Assembly: GCA_016787085.1 (NCBI GenBank)
Contig: JAEUVJ010000044.1
Location: 1 to 57,749 of the forward strand
Direction of reading: 5' to 3'
Length of the DNA: 57,749 bases
DNA from: Chitinophagaceae bacterium
Lineage (GTDB): Bacteria > Bacteroidota > Bacteroidia > Chitinophagales > Chitinophagaceae
The notes below the pieces were generated by a model. The model saw only the letters and a program-made list of their open reading frames with translations. It was not told the origin of the DNA and ran no database searches. Of the stretch, positions 15,984 through 24,354 are shown piece after piece. How positions within the stretch are numbered: position 1 is the first letter of the stretch; each line of letters begins with the position of its first letter. The translations under genes and the position numbers were made by a program.

Positions 15984-17309
15984 ATGTTCGCTTCCTTACA
16001 AGAGAAACTTGAAAGTGCCTTTAAAGGATTAAAAGGTCAAAGCAGGGTCACCGAGCTCAATATTGCCACCACGGTAAAAGAGATCCGACGGGCACTGGTG
16101 GATGCTGATGTGAATTATAAGATCGCCAAGGAGTTTACCGATAAAGTAAAGGACAAAGCGATCGGCGAAAAAGTGATCAATGCGATCAGCCCCGGCCAGT
16201 TGATGACCAAGATCGTCAAAGATGAACTGGCGGACCTGATGGGCGGGCAGGAAGCAGTCTTCAACGCAAAGGGAAACCCGGCTGTCATCCTGATCGCCGG
16301 TTTACAGGGTAGCGGTAAAACCACTTTCAGCGGCAAACTGGCGAATTATCTGAAAACCAAAAAAGGCCTCTCCCCCCTGCTGGTGGCTGCCGACATCTAT
16401 CGCCCTGCAGCGATGGAGCAGTTGAGAGTACTGGGCGAACAAATCGGTGTGGACGTTCATATAGAAGCAGAAAATAAAGACGCAGTTTCCATTGCACAGA
16501 ATGCTGTCAAAGAAGCGAAAAGCAAGAACAAGAATGTGGTCATTGTAGATACGGCCGGCCGGCTGGCTATAGATGAAGCCATGATGACCGAAGTGGCGGA
16601 TATCCGGAATGCCGTAAAGCCTCAGGAAATATTGTTCGTGGTGGACAGCATGACCGGCCAGGATGCTGTGAATACGGCCAAAGCCTTCAATGACCGCCTC
16701 GATTTTACCGGTGTTGTATTGACCAAGTTAGATGGCGATACCAGAGGTGGAGCCGCTCTCTCCATCAAATACACCGTGAACAAACCGATCAAGTTTGTAA
16801 GCAGCGGCGAAAAGATGGAAACGCTGGATGTATTCTATCCCGAACGTATGGCGCAGCGTATCCTGGGAATGGGTGATATCACTTCCCTGGTGGAAAAAGC
16901 GCAGGAGCAGTTCGATGAAGAACAGGCGAAGAAACTAGAAGGCAAGATCAGGAAGAATAAATTTGATTTTGCTGATTTCAAAATGCAGTTGGAGCAGATC
17001 AAAAAGATGGGTAACATGAAAGACCTGCTAGGCATGATACCCGGGATGGGCAATAAGGTCAAAGACCTCGATGTGAATGAAGACTCCTTTAAAGGCATAG
17101 AGGCCATGATCAACTCTATGACACCCGAAGAGAGAAATGACCCTGACCTGATAGACGGCAGCCGCCGCAAACGTATTGCCAAAGGCGCCGGTAAAGACAT
17201 CAGCGAAGTAAATGCCTTTATGAAGCAGTTTGAACAAATGCGGGGGATGATGAAAGGCATGAACAAAATGGGAATGTTCGGCAAAATGATGCCGGGAATG
17301 AAGAAGTGA
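15984..17309 (+). CDS. ffh: Signal recognition particle GTPase
   Basis: Binds signal sequences emerging from the ribosome and brings them to the membrane receptor FtsY. The 441-residue protein has the N domain (1-90), the G domain with P-loop GLQGSGKTT (106-114), DTAGRLAIDE (about 190) and TKLDGDTRGG (about 248), and the methionine-rich M domain at the C-terminus (MKQFEQMRGMMKGMNKMGMFGKMMPGMKK). All GTPase motifs are intact. It follows rpoD after a terminator and is followed by rpsP, an order also seen in other Bacteroidota. Confidence 0.97.
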   Translation: MFASLQEKLESAFKGLKGQSRVTELNIATTVKEIRRALVDADVNYKIAKEFTDKVKDKAIGEKVINAISPGQLMTKIVKDELADLMGGQEAVFNAKGNPAVILIAGLQGSGKTTFSGKLANYLKTKKGLSPLLVAADIYRPAAMEQLRVLGEQIGVDVHIEAENKDAVSIAQNAVKEAKSKNKNVVIVDTAGRLAIDEAMMTEVADIRNAVKPQEILFVVDSMTGQDAVNTAKAFNDRLDFTGVVLTKLDGDTRGGAALSIKYTVNKPIKFVSSGEKMETLDVFYPERMAQRILGMGDITSLVEKAQEQFDEEQAKKLEGKIRKNKFDFADFKMQLEQIKKMGNMKDLLGMIPGMGNKVKDLDVNEDSFKGIEAMINSMTPEERNDPDLIDGSRRKRIAKGAGKDISEVNAFMKQFEQMRGMMKGMNKMGMFGKMMPGMKK

Positions 17310-17392
17310 AACGAGAGATAAGAGTCGGGAGCCAGGAGATGGCTGTGTCTTGCCTCATTGGCCTTCAGCATTCTAAATATAAGCCAATTAGC

Positions 17393-17424
17393 TTTGGTAT
17401 TTTACCCCTCGCACCTTATCTTCG
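17393..17424 (+). promoter_or_regulatory. Promoter for rpsP
   Basis: TTTG (17393-17396), a 20-base spacer and TATCTTCG (17417-17424) match the Bacteroidota consensus with one mismatch in the -7 box. Transcription should start near 17430, giving a leader of about 55 bases. Confidence 0.55.
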
Positions 17425-17427
17425 TCG

Positions 17428-17443
17428 TCCGGTATCTACCGGA
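17428..17443 (+). promoter_or_regulatory. 5' hairpin in the rpsP leader
   Basis: TCCGGT-ATCT-ACCGGA has six-base perfect arms and lies right at the predicted start of the rpsP transcript. A 5' stem of this kind can stabilise an mRNA, and a repressor-protein site is also possible. Confidence 0.45.
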
Positions 17444-17484
17444 GTTAACAATTATTCATTAACGCCTTTAAATGTCTATTTAAA

Positions 17485-17928
17485 ATGGCAGCAAAAATCC
17501 GACTGCAACGTCATGGGTCGAAAAAAAGACCCTTCTACTTCATCGTAGTTGCCGATGCCCGCAGCCCCCGCGACGGGAAATTCATCCAGAAATTAGGTAC
17601 TTACAATCCACTGACCGTTCCGGCTACTATTCAGCTTGATCGTCAGAAGGCATTGGAATGGCTGAACAAGGGTGCTACACCCACTGATACTGTTCGCCGT
17701 ATCCTGAGCTTTAAAGGAGTACTGTACCTGAAACACCTGCTCCGCGGTGTGGGGCTGGGTCTGTTTGATGAGGCTACCGCTATGGAGAAGTTCACCAAAT
17801 GGAGCGCAGAACATGATGCCCAGGTGAAAAAACGCCAGGAAGACGCTAACCGCCAAAGAAGAGCCAGACGCCAGGGACCAGGTCGCAGACCTGAGAGAAG
17901 GACCGAAGGCAGCGGTAACGAAGGATAA
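17485..17928 (+). CDS. rpsP: 30S ribosomal protein S16
   Basis: A small-subunit protein needed for early 30S assembly. The 147-residue protein has the S16 core [42 protein letters not shown] in residues 1-42 and ends the core near residue 85. A basic tail of about 55 residues ([12 protein letters not shown] region) follows, as is common in Bacteroidota S16. A hairpin terminator lies 40 bases downstream, so rpsP is probably transcribed by itself, apart from rimM. A separate promoter and leader hairpin are described at 17393 and 17428. Confidence 0.96.
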   Translation: MAAKIRLQRHGSKKRPFYFIVVADARSPRDGKFIQKLGTYNPLTVPATIQLDRQKALEWLNKGATPTDTVRRILSFKGVLYLKHLLRGVGLGLFDEATAMEKFTKWSAEHDAQVKKRQEDANRQRRARRQGPGRRPERRTEGSGNEG

Positions 17929-17969
17929 ATTCCGCTATGCCGGAGCCAGTCCGAATCCTGAAAGTTCTT

Positions 17970-17999
17970 AAGGCAGCATTTTCCCATGCTGCCTTTTTT
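17970..17999 (+). terminator. Terminator between rpsP and rimM
   Basis: AAGGCAGCAT pairs with ATGCTGCCTT across TTTCCC, followed by further T residues (17996-17999). It separates rpsP from rimM. Confidence 0.85.
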
Positions 18000-18037
18000 G
18001 TTGTCATGAATTGCCCATTTTTGCAGACCCGATCACT

Positions 18038-18556
18038 ATGACAGAATATTTCAAAATAGGAAAACTCGTAGCTGTTACCGGATTGAAAGGAGAACTGTTA
18101 GTAAAACATACTCTTGGTAAAAAGACGTCTCTTAAAGGTGTGCAGGCCCTTTTTACAGAAGAAAGAAAAGACTCCTTTATTCCCTGGTTCATCGCATCCA
18201 CCCGTATCAAAAGCGAAGAAGAAGTCTATATTATGATAGAAGGTATTGATACGAGAGAAGCAGCAGGCAAACTGTCGCAGAAAGAAGTATGGCTGGCCGA
18301 AGCGGATTTTAAAAAGCTGGCAGCAAAAACAGCTCCTATCAGTTTACTGAACTATACCATCATCAACAGCGGTGAGCCCATCGGCGAAATACAGGAAGTG
18401 ATCGAACAGCCGCACCAGCTCTTATGCCGGTTGGAAATAAAAGGAAAAGAGGTATTGATACCCGTGAATGAAAGCACCCTGCAGAAGATAAACCATACAA
18501 AAAGACAGGTGATCGTTGCATTGCCGGAGGGGTTGCTGGATATTTACCTTACTTAG
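18038..18556 (+). CDS. rimM: Ribosome maturation factor
   Basis: Assists 16S rRNA processing and assembly of the 30S head. The 172-residue protein (from the ATG at 18038) has the N-terminal FKIGKLVAVTGLKGELLVKH motif and the C-terminal PRC-barrel segment with GEIQEVIEQPHQLLCRLEIKGKEVLIPVNESTLQKI. The TTG at 18011 gives a nine-residue extension that is less likely. A -7-like CATTTTTG at 18016-18023 sits just downstream of the rpsP terminator. The usual neighbour trmD is not next to it but is 21.5 kb away. Confidence 0.94.
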   Translation: MTEYFKIGKLVAVTGLKGELLVKHTLGKKTSLKGVQALFTEERKDSFIPWFIASTRIKSEEEVYIMIEGIDTREAAGKLSQKEVWLAEADFKKLAAKTAPISLLNYTIINSGEPIGEIQEVIEQPHQLLCRLEIKGKEVLIPVNESTLQKINHTKRQVIVALPEGLLDIYLT

Positions 18557-19022
18557 GCCCTTTGATAAAATCCGCCAGCAGCTTCATCCTGTAATATAGA
18601 TTACTTAGCATCAATGAAACATTATTTTTCACTTTCTCTACGCTATTGTCATTCATCTTTTTGATGTTCTTCATTTCCTCTATTTTCTCATCTATCTTGT
18701 CTATAAGTTTGTCAGCGTCCCAGCCAATATATTTCTTGTTCCGGTCGTCATGTACATGATAGGGTTCTATCGTTCCGGCTTTCAGTTTCTTAAACTTAAA
18801 ATTATTCCTGATCGCTTCCTTGATCGCTTCGTTAGCCAGCATATCTATCATCACATCCGGCGACACATTATTCAGGTAGGCATTGTGAAAGATATTGAGA
18901 TTGTTCCGCAACTCGCGGATCACCTGTTTTTTTAATACATCATTGGTCTTCCCTTCTTTGTTCAGGAAAGTGAGCAGGTCTTTCAGCGGGGCGATGCCGG
19001 TCTTCAGCCATTCTAATTGCAT
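18549..19022 (-). CDS. Hypothetical protein, 157 residues, helical
   Basis: An unrecognised protein that converges on rimM with an eight-base overlap. It is strongly helical and charged, with a basic and acidic coiled-like part (LIDKIDEKIEEMKNIKKM, near residues 105-125) and a hydrophobic tail (LSNLYYRMKLLADFIKGPK). There is no signal peptide or membrane segment. The single start ATG is at 19022. Nothing in the neighbourhood (rimM and a DinB-like gene) suggests a role. A cytosolic adaptor or antitoxin-like fold cannot be excluded. Confidence 0.7.
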   Translation of the reverse strand: MQLEWLKTGIAPLKDLLTFLNKEGKTNDVLKKQVIRELRNNLNIFHNAYLNNVSPDVMIDMLANEAIKEAIRNNFKFKKLKAGTIEPYHVHDDRNKKYIGWDADKLIDKIDEKIEEMKNIKKMNDNSVEKVKNNVSLMLSNLYYRMKLLADFIKGPK

Positions 19023-19051
19023 CCCCTAAAATAATCATTCGCCTGCATACC

Positions 19052-19660
19052 TTACACTACCTGGCGGTACAGGGGAGTCACTGACCGGGATGCACCGGTA
19101 CTTTTCAACTCGCTGACGACATTACGTATCTGTATAAAATGCCGCTGCTCATGCGCCACTAAAAAACGAAATGTGTCCCCCACTTTTAATTTGATGACCC
19201 GGGAAATGGATATCGGTGTGCGGATGCGGCCAATATTCTTTCCTTTGGCTTCATCCAGCAGGTTGAGCAAATGATGCTGTTGCTCCAGGAATGTATGGAT
19301 GACTGTATTCACGTCAAGCTTCAGTACGGGGGTATGTTCCTTTGGCGCTTTGAATTTGTTGGTAAGTTTTCCGTCATTACCGGGCTGCATGATCTTAGTA
19401 AAATAATTGCCTATCCAGCCCGGCTTAAACCATTCTGCTGCCGTTGCCTCACTTTTGGCCAGGCTTCTTTCAATAGCCGGCAAATAATACCTCCCGTAAC
19501 TATTCAGGTGCTCCAGTACCTGTGCCACACTCCATTTCCCTGCAGCCGGTTGCAGGGTCAGTACAGACACCTGTTCTTTCTGAAGATGGCTGGCCGTTAA
19601 TATCAACTGCCGCACATCGGCCTGCAATTGTTCCAGTAGTTCAATTGATCGCATTCTCAT
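19052..19660 (-). CDS. DinB superfamily protein (metal-binding, helical bundle)
   Basis: A 202-residue four-helix-bundle protein of the DinB/YfiT group, which is not DNA polymerase IV. Motif 1 is LEHLNSYGRYYLPAIE (about residues 50-65) and motif 2 is AHEQRHFIQI near residue 175; these hold the histidines that usually bind a divalent metal. Many members bind thiols (bacillithiol or mycothiol) or act as hydrolases, but this one cannot be assigned. The ATG at 19660 is chosen over an upstream TTG. Confidence 0.8.
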   Translation of the reverse strand: MRMRSIELLEQLQADVRQLILTASHLQKEQVSVLTLQPAAGKWSVAQVLEHLNSYGRYYLPAIERSLAKSEATAAEWFKPGWIGNYFTKIMQPGNDGKLTNKFKAPKEHTPVLKLDVNTVIHTFLEQQHHLLNLLDEAKGKNIGRIRTPISISRVIKLKVGDTFRFLVAHEQRHFIQIRNVVSELKSTGASRSVTPLYRQVV

Positions 19661-19742
19661 AACTGTCAAATTTTATACAAAGCTATTTTCGAGAATGGGA
19701 GAAAATATTGGTAAATACCAAGATTTTTAAAGTAATGCCCGG

Positions 19743-20321
19743 TTAAATTCTTACTGACCCCATCAGTTTGCTGAAAGTCGTGGGGTCAATGCCAACATAG
19801 GATGCGAGATATTTATGGGGAATGAGTTGAAGTAAATGCGGGCTGCGCTTCAAAAGCGTCCTGAATTTCTCTTCCGCACTATAGCATTGCAATTCCACCT
19901 GTCTTGCCAATACTCCTTTCAATGCAAATGCTGTGGTCTTTAAGATCAGTTTCTGGATAGCCGGGTATTCATTCATTAGTATTTCCACCTGCTTATAGGT
20001 GGTTCGCAGGAATTTACTGGCAGTGAGTGTTTCAAAAAACCAGGTTGTGGGGGTTTGTGTCAGAAAAGAATCTGCAACGCCGGAGAAAGATGGAGGATAC
20101 GTAAAGACAATGGTGGCTTCCCGCTGGTCATCGCCGATATAAAATGCCCGCTGTACACCTTCTAATACAAAATACAAATGCCGTTCTGTTTCACCGGCAG
20201 CAGTTAATACTGTTTTTCGCTTGCAGGAAAAAGGGCTCCAGACAGACGAAAAAGCAGCCCGCTCTTTCTCATTCAACGTATGAATAGGTGCAATGAACTG
20301 TTGCAATTGAACTATTTCCAA
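19743..20321 (-). CDS. Crp/Fnr family transcriptional regulator
   Basis: A 192-residue regulator with an N-terminal cyclic-nucleotide-binding-like beta-roll (FSCKRKTVLTAAGETERHLYFVLEGVQRAFYIGDD) and a short C-terminal helix-turn-helix region (EEKFRTLLKRSPHLLQLIPHKYLASYVGIDPTTFSKLMGSVRI). The typical cAMP-contacting residues of CRP are not conserved, and no cysteines for an FNR cluster are seen, so the effector is unknown. It starts with TTG at 20321; family alignment supports this start (MEIVQLQQFI). A -7 element TATATTTG lies at 20339-20346. No target is visible here. Confidence 0.88.
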   Translation of the reverse strand: MEIVQLQQFIAPIHTLNEKERAAFSSVWSPFSCKRKTVLTAAGETERHLYFVLEGVQRAFYIGDDQREATIVFTYPPSFSGVADSFLTQTPTTWFFETLTASKFLRTTYKQVEILMNEYPAIQKLILKTTAFALKGVLARQVELQCYSAEEKFRTLLKRSPHLLQLIPHKYLASYVGIDPTTFSKLMGSVRI

Positions 20322-20338
20322 AACGAACCGTTTGGGTT

Positions 20339-20346
20339 CAAATATA
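20339..20346 (-). promoter_or_regulatory. Likely -7 element of the Crp-like gene
   Basis: TATATTTG on the minus strand matches TAnnTTTG exactly and lies 18 bases before the TTG start; no good -33 box is seen. Confidence 0.3.
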
Positions 20347-20362
20347 CAATACTACAGGCCTG

Positions 20363-22207
20363 TTACCTGAATATGATCTGCTCTCTTGCTGTAGTAGCTC
20401 CGTATTTCACCTCAATGATATAATGTGTATCCCTGGCAAAAGACGGCGGCACCCGGAAACTGATCTGTTGTGAACGGTCATTGAACCGGTTGTAATATAC
20501 TTTAGCCCCGATCAGGTCATAGATCGTTATATCCACCCATGTTTCGGGTCGTTCAAAGAGTTTGACATTGATCTGGTTGTTCACTACCGGGTTCGGAAAT
20601 ACACTGATCAGTTGTTGCTTATCGTTGGTACGCAGCATTACGGTGTTGGAGTATTTGATACGACCACCGAGCAAGAATCCTTTGATCCGGTAATGCATTT
20701 TCGGTGCCGTTACCATATGATCGTAACTGTAGGTTTCAAGGTTATTCAGGCTTACCCTTGATAACTGGTGCAGTTCTTCAAACCGCAGACCATTGGCAGA
20801 AAATTCAATGACGAATTTCTCATAATGGGTATTGTCCTCTACTTTAAAATTAAGTTTGGATGTACCATTGTAATACTGGCCTGTAAGAGTAATATCCTCT
20901 AACGGCAATGCAGCGGCCGAGAAAATGGGCACTTTGTTGAAAGCGCTGCCTAACACTGTTTGTGACTGGACCGATGAAAGACAGAACCAGTCTTGCATGA
21001 CGGTCGAATACAACTGCCGGAAATCATGCTGCATCGGAACCTGGTCGCTCCCCGTTGCATTCAACGGAATATTGGGCGATGTCCCAAGCATACCGCCATT
21101 AACGGCAGCCCCAAAGAACAATACCGGTGCCCCTACTCCATGATCGGTGCCTATACTGCCATTATTAATAATGCGGCGGCCAAATTCGCTAAAGGTCATA
21201 CCTGTCACTTTCAGCGCCTTGCCCATTAATGTGATATCGTCCTGGAAAGCATTGATCGCTTTGGAAAGAATACCAAGTATGTTGGCATGTGTTCCTGTAG
21301 CAGTATCACCAGCTACCACCTGGTTTACGTGGGTGTCGTGTGAATTAGGATGATTCACAATATACACCGGTGTTTGCATTCCTCCACCGATCAGGCGTGC
21401 CACGATCTTTAACTGATTAGCCAGCGTATTACCGGTTGCCGGATACAAAGTTGACAGGGTAGCTTGTGCATTATAAGCAGTCTGTATCCTCCCTGTGTAG
21501 GCATTACTCTGATCCTTCATCAATCGCAGGAAACTGAGTTCCCTGCCATAATCATTATTTGGCGCCGGGTCGGTAGTGGCATTGATCACATTCAGCAAGG
21601 TTTGCGGATCGGCCACATTGTAACCCATGTTGACAACAGGTCCCTGCAGGGAGAAAGGTAATGTAGAACCGATCTGTATGGCAAGCGGATCCTCCATTTC
21701 TGCGTTCGGGTAATCGGCCGGATAGTTAGGGTATTGTGTATCGAGTGAACGGCCCAGCCAGCCTGTTTCTAATGTCACATTACTATCAGAGGCAGAGAAC
21801 CATATATCCGTAGCCCTGAAGTGGCTGAAATTAGGATTAGGATAAGAAACGCCTTGTACGATCGTCACTTTTCCGTTATTATAAAGGTCACGCAGTTCAC
21901 TCATGGCCGGGTGCATGCCCGTAGTGATATTATTATTCAGCGGGAGAATGGATGCCTCGGGCAAAATGATATTGGGTCTCGCATTATTCAGATGGGTATA
22001 TTTATCAATGGGGATGATCGTATTCAGGCCATCATTACCACCATTCATCTGAATAATCACAAGTATGCGTCCGCAACCATAAGCATTCTGCGCCAGGAAA
22101 TCAAAGAATGCGTTGCCTGTACCCGGGGCGGCATGCACCGGCACTCCGTTGATAATCAGCGGCGCAGCGGCCAGCGATCCTGCTTTTATAAAATCTCTCC
22201 GTTTCAT
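20363..22207 (-). CDS. DUF1501 secreted protein with T9SS sorting domain
   Basis: A 614-residue exported protein with a Tat-type signal (MKRRDFIKAGSLAAAP). The DUF1501 core covers about residues 40-460 (LVIIQMNGGNDGLNTIIP, TDIWFSASD, FSEFGRR), a family related to sulfatase-like hydrolases found in Bacteroidota and planctomycetes. The C-terminus from about residue 530 has the type IX secretion sorting motif (FPNPVVNNQINVKLF), so it should be passed through the outer membrane and anchored or released. It lies directly downstream of the DUF1800 gene, with which it forms a common operon. The substrate is unknown. Confidence 0.92.
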   Translation of the reverse strand: MKRRDFIKAGSLAAAPLIINGVPVHAAPGTGNAFFDFLAQNAYGCGRILVIIQMNGGNDGLNTIIPIDKYTHLNNARPNIILPEASILPLNNNITTGMHPAMSELRDLYNNGKVTIVQGVSYPNPNFSHFRATDIWFSASDSNVTLETGWLGRSLDTQYPNYPADYPNAEMEDPLAIQIGSTLPFSLQGPVVNMGYNVADPQTLLNVINATTDPAPNNDYGRELSFLRLMKDQSNAYTGRIQTAYNAQATLSTLYPATGNTLANQLKIVARLIGGGMQTPVYIVNHPNSHDTHVNQVVAGDTATGTHANILGILSKAINAFQDDITLMGKALKVTGMTFSEFGRRIINNGSIGTDHGVGAPVLFFGAAVNGGMLGTSPNIPLNATGSDQVPMQHDFRQLYSTVMQDWFCLSSVQSQTVLGSAFNKVPIFSAAALPLEDITLTGQYYNGTSKLNFKVEDNTHYEKFVIEFSANGLRFEELHQLSRVSLNNLETYSYDHMVTAPKMHYRIKGFLLGGRIKYSNTVMLRTNDKQQLISVFPNPVVNNQINVKLFERPETWVDITIYDLIGAKVYYNRFNDRSQQISFRVPPSFARDTHYIIEVKYGATTAREQIIFR

Positions 22208-22259
22208 ACATTATTTTTCAAAATGTGAATGATCATTTTTTCCGGTTCTCACATGGTTA

Positions 22260-24143
22260 TTACATCAGTTGATATTCGGCCAGTTGAACGATAGTCGTCA
22301 GCAAGTTCTTAAGACGGGTCGTTACTATATTGGTATAACTTGAATTTCCGGGCGCACCAATGTAATTGGCCCAGGCTGTTGTCCAGTAACTGTCTAATGC
22401 TTGCCCGCTGAGCAAGGTTTGCAATTTGATCGCATTTTTCTGATCCGTGCTCAGATCAACCGGCAGCAGGTATTTGACAAAGGCCCCTATCAGCAGGTTC
22501 GGGTCGGAACAGGTAGCGTTATCAAACTGCTGGGCAAAAGCAATCACATTTACCTTGATATTGGTGACAAGCCCGTTGTAGTTAAGGTTGTACCCGTTGA
22601 AAATATCATTCAGGAACTTGAACCTTTTCTGAATTGTATTGGTATTGATCCAGTACTGGTGATAGGCAGGCGGCTGGTAAAAAGCATTCCATCCCGATAC
22701 ATTGGGCACATTCCCTGCATATTGTTCTATCGCATTGCAGATAGTATTGTTGTAATAGTTCCAGACCTTATACTGCGCATCATAGTTAGCGGGGTCGGCT
22801 ACATTTGTGTTGATGTTAAAAGCCCGTAAAGAACCGGCTACCATGTCAAAAGGCGATTTAATGAATACGCCCCGGTTGGCCGCATCAAAGAAATGCTGAC
22901 TTTTGAAAAGCTGTTTCAGCACAGGCAATATATCCCAGTTGTTGCTGACAAAGGTTTGGGCCAGCGGAGTGATCACGTTCGCTTCAATATTGGCATCAAT
23001 ATCATAATACACAAAGTAGCGGTAAATGCGCCGGCAGATGTATTTTGACACGACGTCCGATTTACTGAATATCAAATTGATCAATGCATCCAGTTCAGAA
23101 GCTCCATTAGGAGATACTGAAGAGATCGTTTGGTTATTGAAAAAACCGGAGAATTGCTTGGTCGCATAGCTATGAGAGCCGGTCACGAAATTGGTGCTGA
23201 ATGTCGCTGTATTCAGGTTTTGTACACGCCACCCGGTCAGTACTTTCGACGCTTCCACCACATCGCTTTGCGTGTACTGGCTGTCCGCACCTTTGCCAAG
23301 CGTGAACAGTTCCATCAGTTCACGGGCATAGTTCTCATCAGGCGCTGAAGCAGAGTTTTGCTGGTTGTTCAGGAAGTACATCATACCGGCTTCAGTAGAT
23401 ACATTGCGGATCAGCGTTTTGAAATTTCCCAGTGCATTATCCCGGAATAGTTTGAAATAAGAATAGAAAACACGGGCGCTGTTGGATTTGATAAATGAAT
23501 TGGAAGTCTGATATACATCATCAAAATCAATCGGGATAAAATGATACCAGAACCATGTCATTTTCTCACGAATAGTATGGTCGCTGTTCAGCATCAGTCC
23601 AAACAGCCAGCGGCGCATGCCCTGGTTGCGCTGCACATTGGTATCCTGGCCTGCTGCATTGGTAGCAAAAAAACTGGTGGTCACATCTCCTCCATAAGGC
23701 ACATTGTCCTGATCGGCCACCGTATTCTGATACCAGTTCACTGGCGGGGCAGGTGCTGTGGTATCAATATTCATGATATGATCCACCGCATCTCCGGTAC
23801 TCATACCTAATAAAGTGTCCACATACGTTTTCTTAAACCCAAACCCTGTCCGGCGCAGCAGGTGCAGCACTTCCCACTCTGTCCAGGCGCCGTTGTAAGG
23901 CGCAAGGCCGCTGGTCACATTACCTATACGCAACGAGCCGTTCATATCATTTGCCCTTGCGGTTTCCGCACTGATCATTTCCGTACCGTAATAACGGCGA
24001 CCCGCTTTCTTCCTGGAATATTTTTCAAACAGGGGGTCTTCCTGGAAATAACCGGTTTCATCCATAGATTCAACCGGGATGTTGGTTTCTTTCTGACGAA
24101 GCGATTCGAAGAATTTTCTCCTGGATACTTTGTCTTGTCCCAT
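22260..24143 (-). CDS. DUF1800 domain protein, partner of DUF1501
   Basis: A 627-residue protein beginning MGQDKVSRRKFFESL with a twin-arginine-like SRRKFF, but no hydrophobic signal stretch follows, so export is uncertain. The DUF1800 core is visible: EWEVLHLLRRTGFGFKK, RRWLFGLMLNSDHTIREKMTWFWYHF, NYARELMELFTLGKG, VVEASKVLTGWR, and SPFDMVAGSLRAF. The family is nearly always next to a DUF1501 gene, as here (52 bases upstream of it), and is proposed to take part in surface or cell-envelope functions. The biochemical activity is not known. Confidence 0.9.
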   Translation of the reverse strand: MGQDKVSRRKFFESLRQKETNIPVESMDETGYFQEDPLFEKYSRKKAGRRYYGTEMISAETARANDMNGSLRIGNVTSGLAPYNGAWTEWEVLHLLRRTGFGFKKTYVDTLLGMSTGDAVDHIMNIDTTAPAPPVNWYQNTVADQDNVPYGGDVTTSFFATNAAGQDTNVQRNQGMRRWLFGLMLNSDHTIREKMTWFWYHFIPIDFDDVYQTSNSFIKSNSARVFYSYFKLFRDNALGNFKTLIRNVSTEAGMMYFLNNQQNSASAPDENYARELMELFTLGKGADSQYTQSDVVEASKVLTGWRVQNLNTATFSTNFVTGSHSYATKQFSGFFNNQTISSVSPNGASELDALINLIFSKSDVVSKYICRRIYRYFVYYDIDANIEANVITPLAQTFVSNNWDILPVLKQLFKSQHFFDAANRGVFIKSPFDMVAGSLRAFNINTNVADPANYDAQYKVWNYYNNTICNAIEQYAGNVPNVSGWNAFYQPPAYHQYWINTNTIQKRFKFLNDIFNGYNLNYNGLVTNIKVNVIAFAQQFDNATCSDPNLLIGAFVKYLLPVDLSTDQKNAIKLQTLLSGQALDSYWTTAWANYIGAPGNSSYTNIVTTRLKNLLTTIVQLAEYQLM

Positions 24144-24354
24144 AGTCAGTGTTTATTTAAGTTATGTACATTCCTGCTGGTATCAGGATAATGATATCTT
24201 ACAAAGATGATGGCGGGTAATCGAAGGGACGAAAATTGCGGCAGATCAATAACAATATTGGACATTTACCTTTGCCCGGATGGGCAACAACCATACTACT
24301 GAGAAATTCATAGAATGCTTAGGGGAGTGAAAAACGTAGCTTTGTACTTCTTCG

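Noticed and set aside
17306..17548. 80-residue frame between ffh and rpsP
   Set aside because: It covers the rpsP promoter and leader hairpin and runs into rpsP in another frame.
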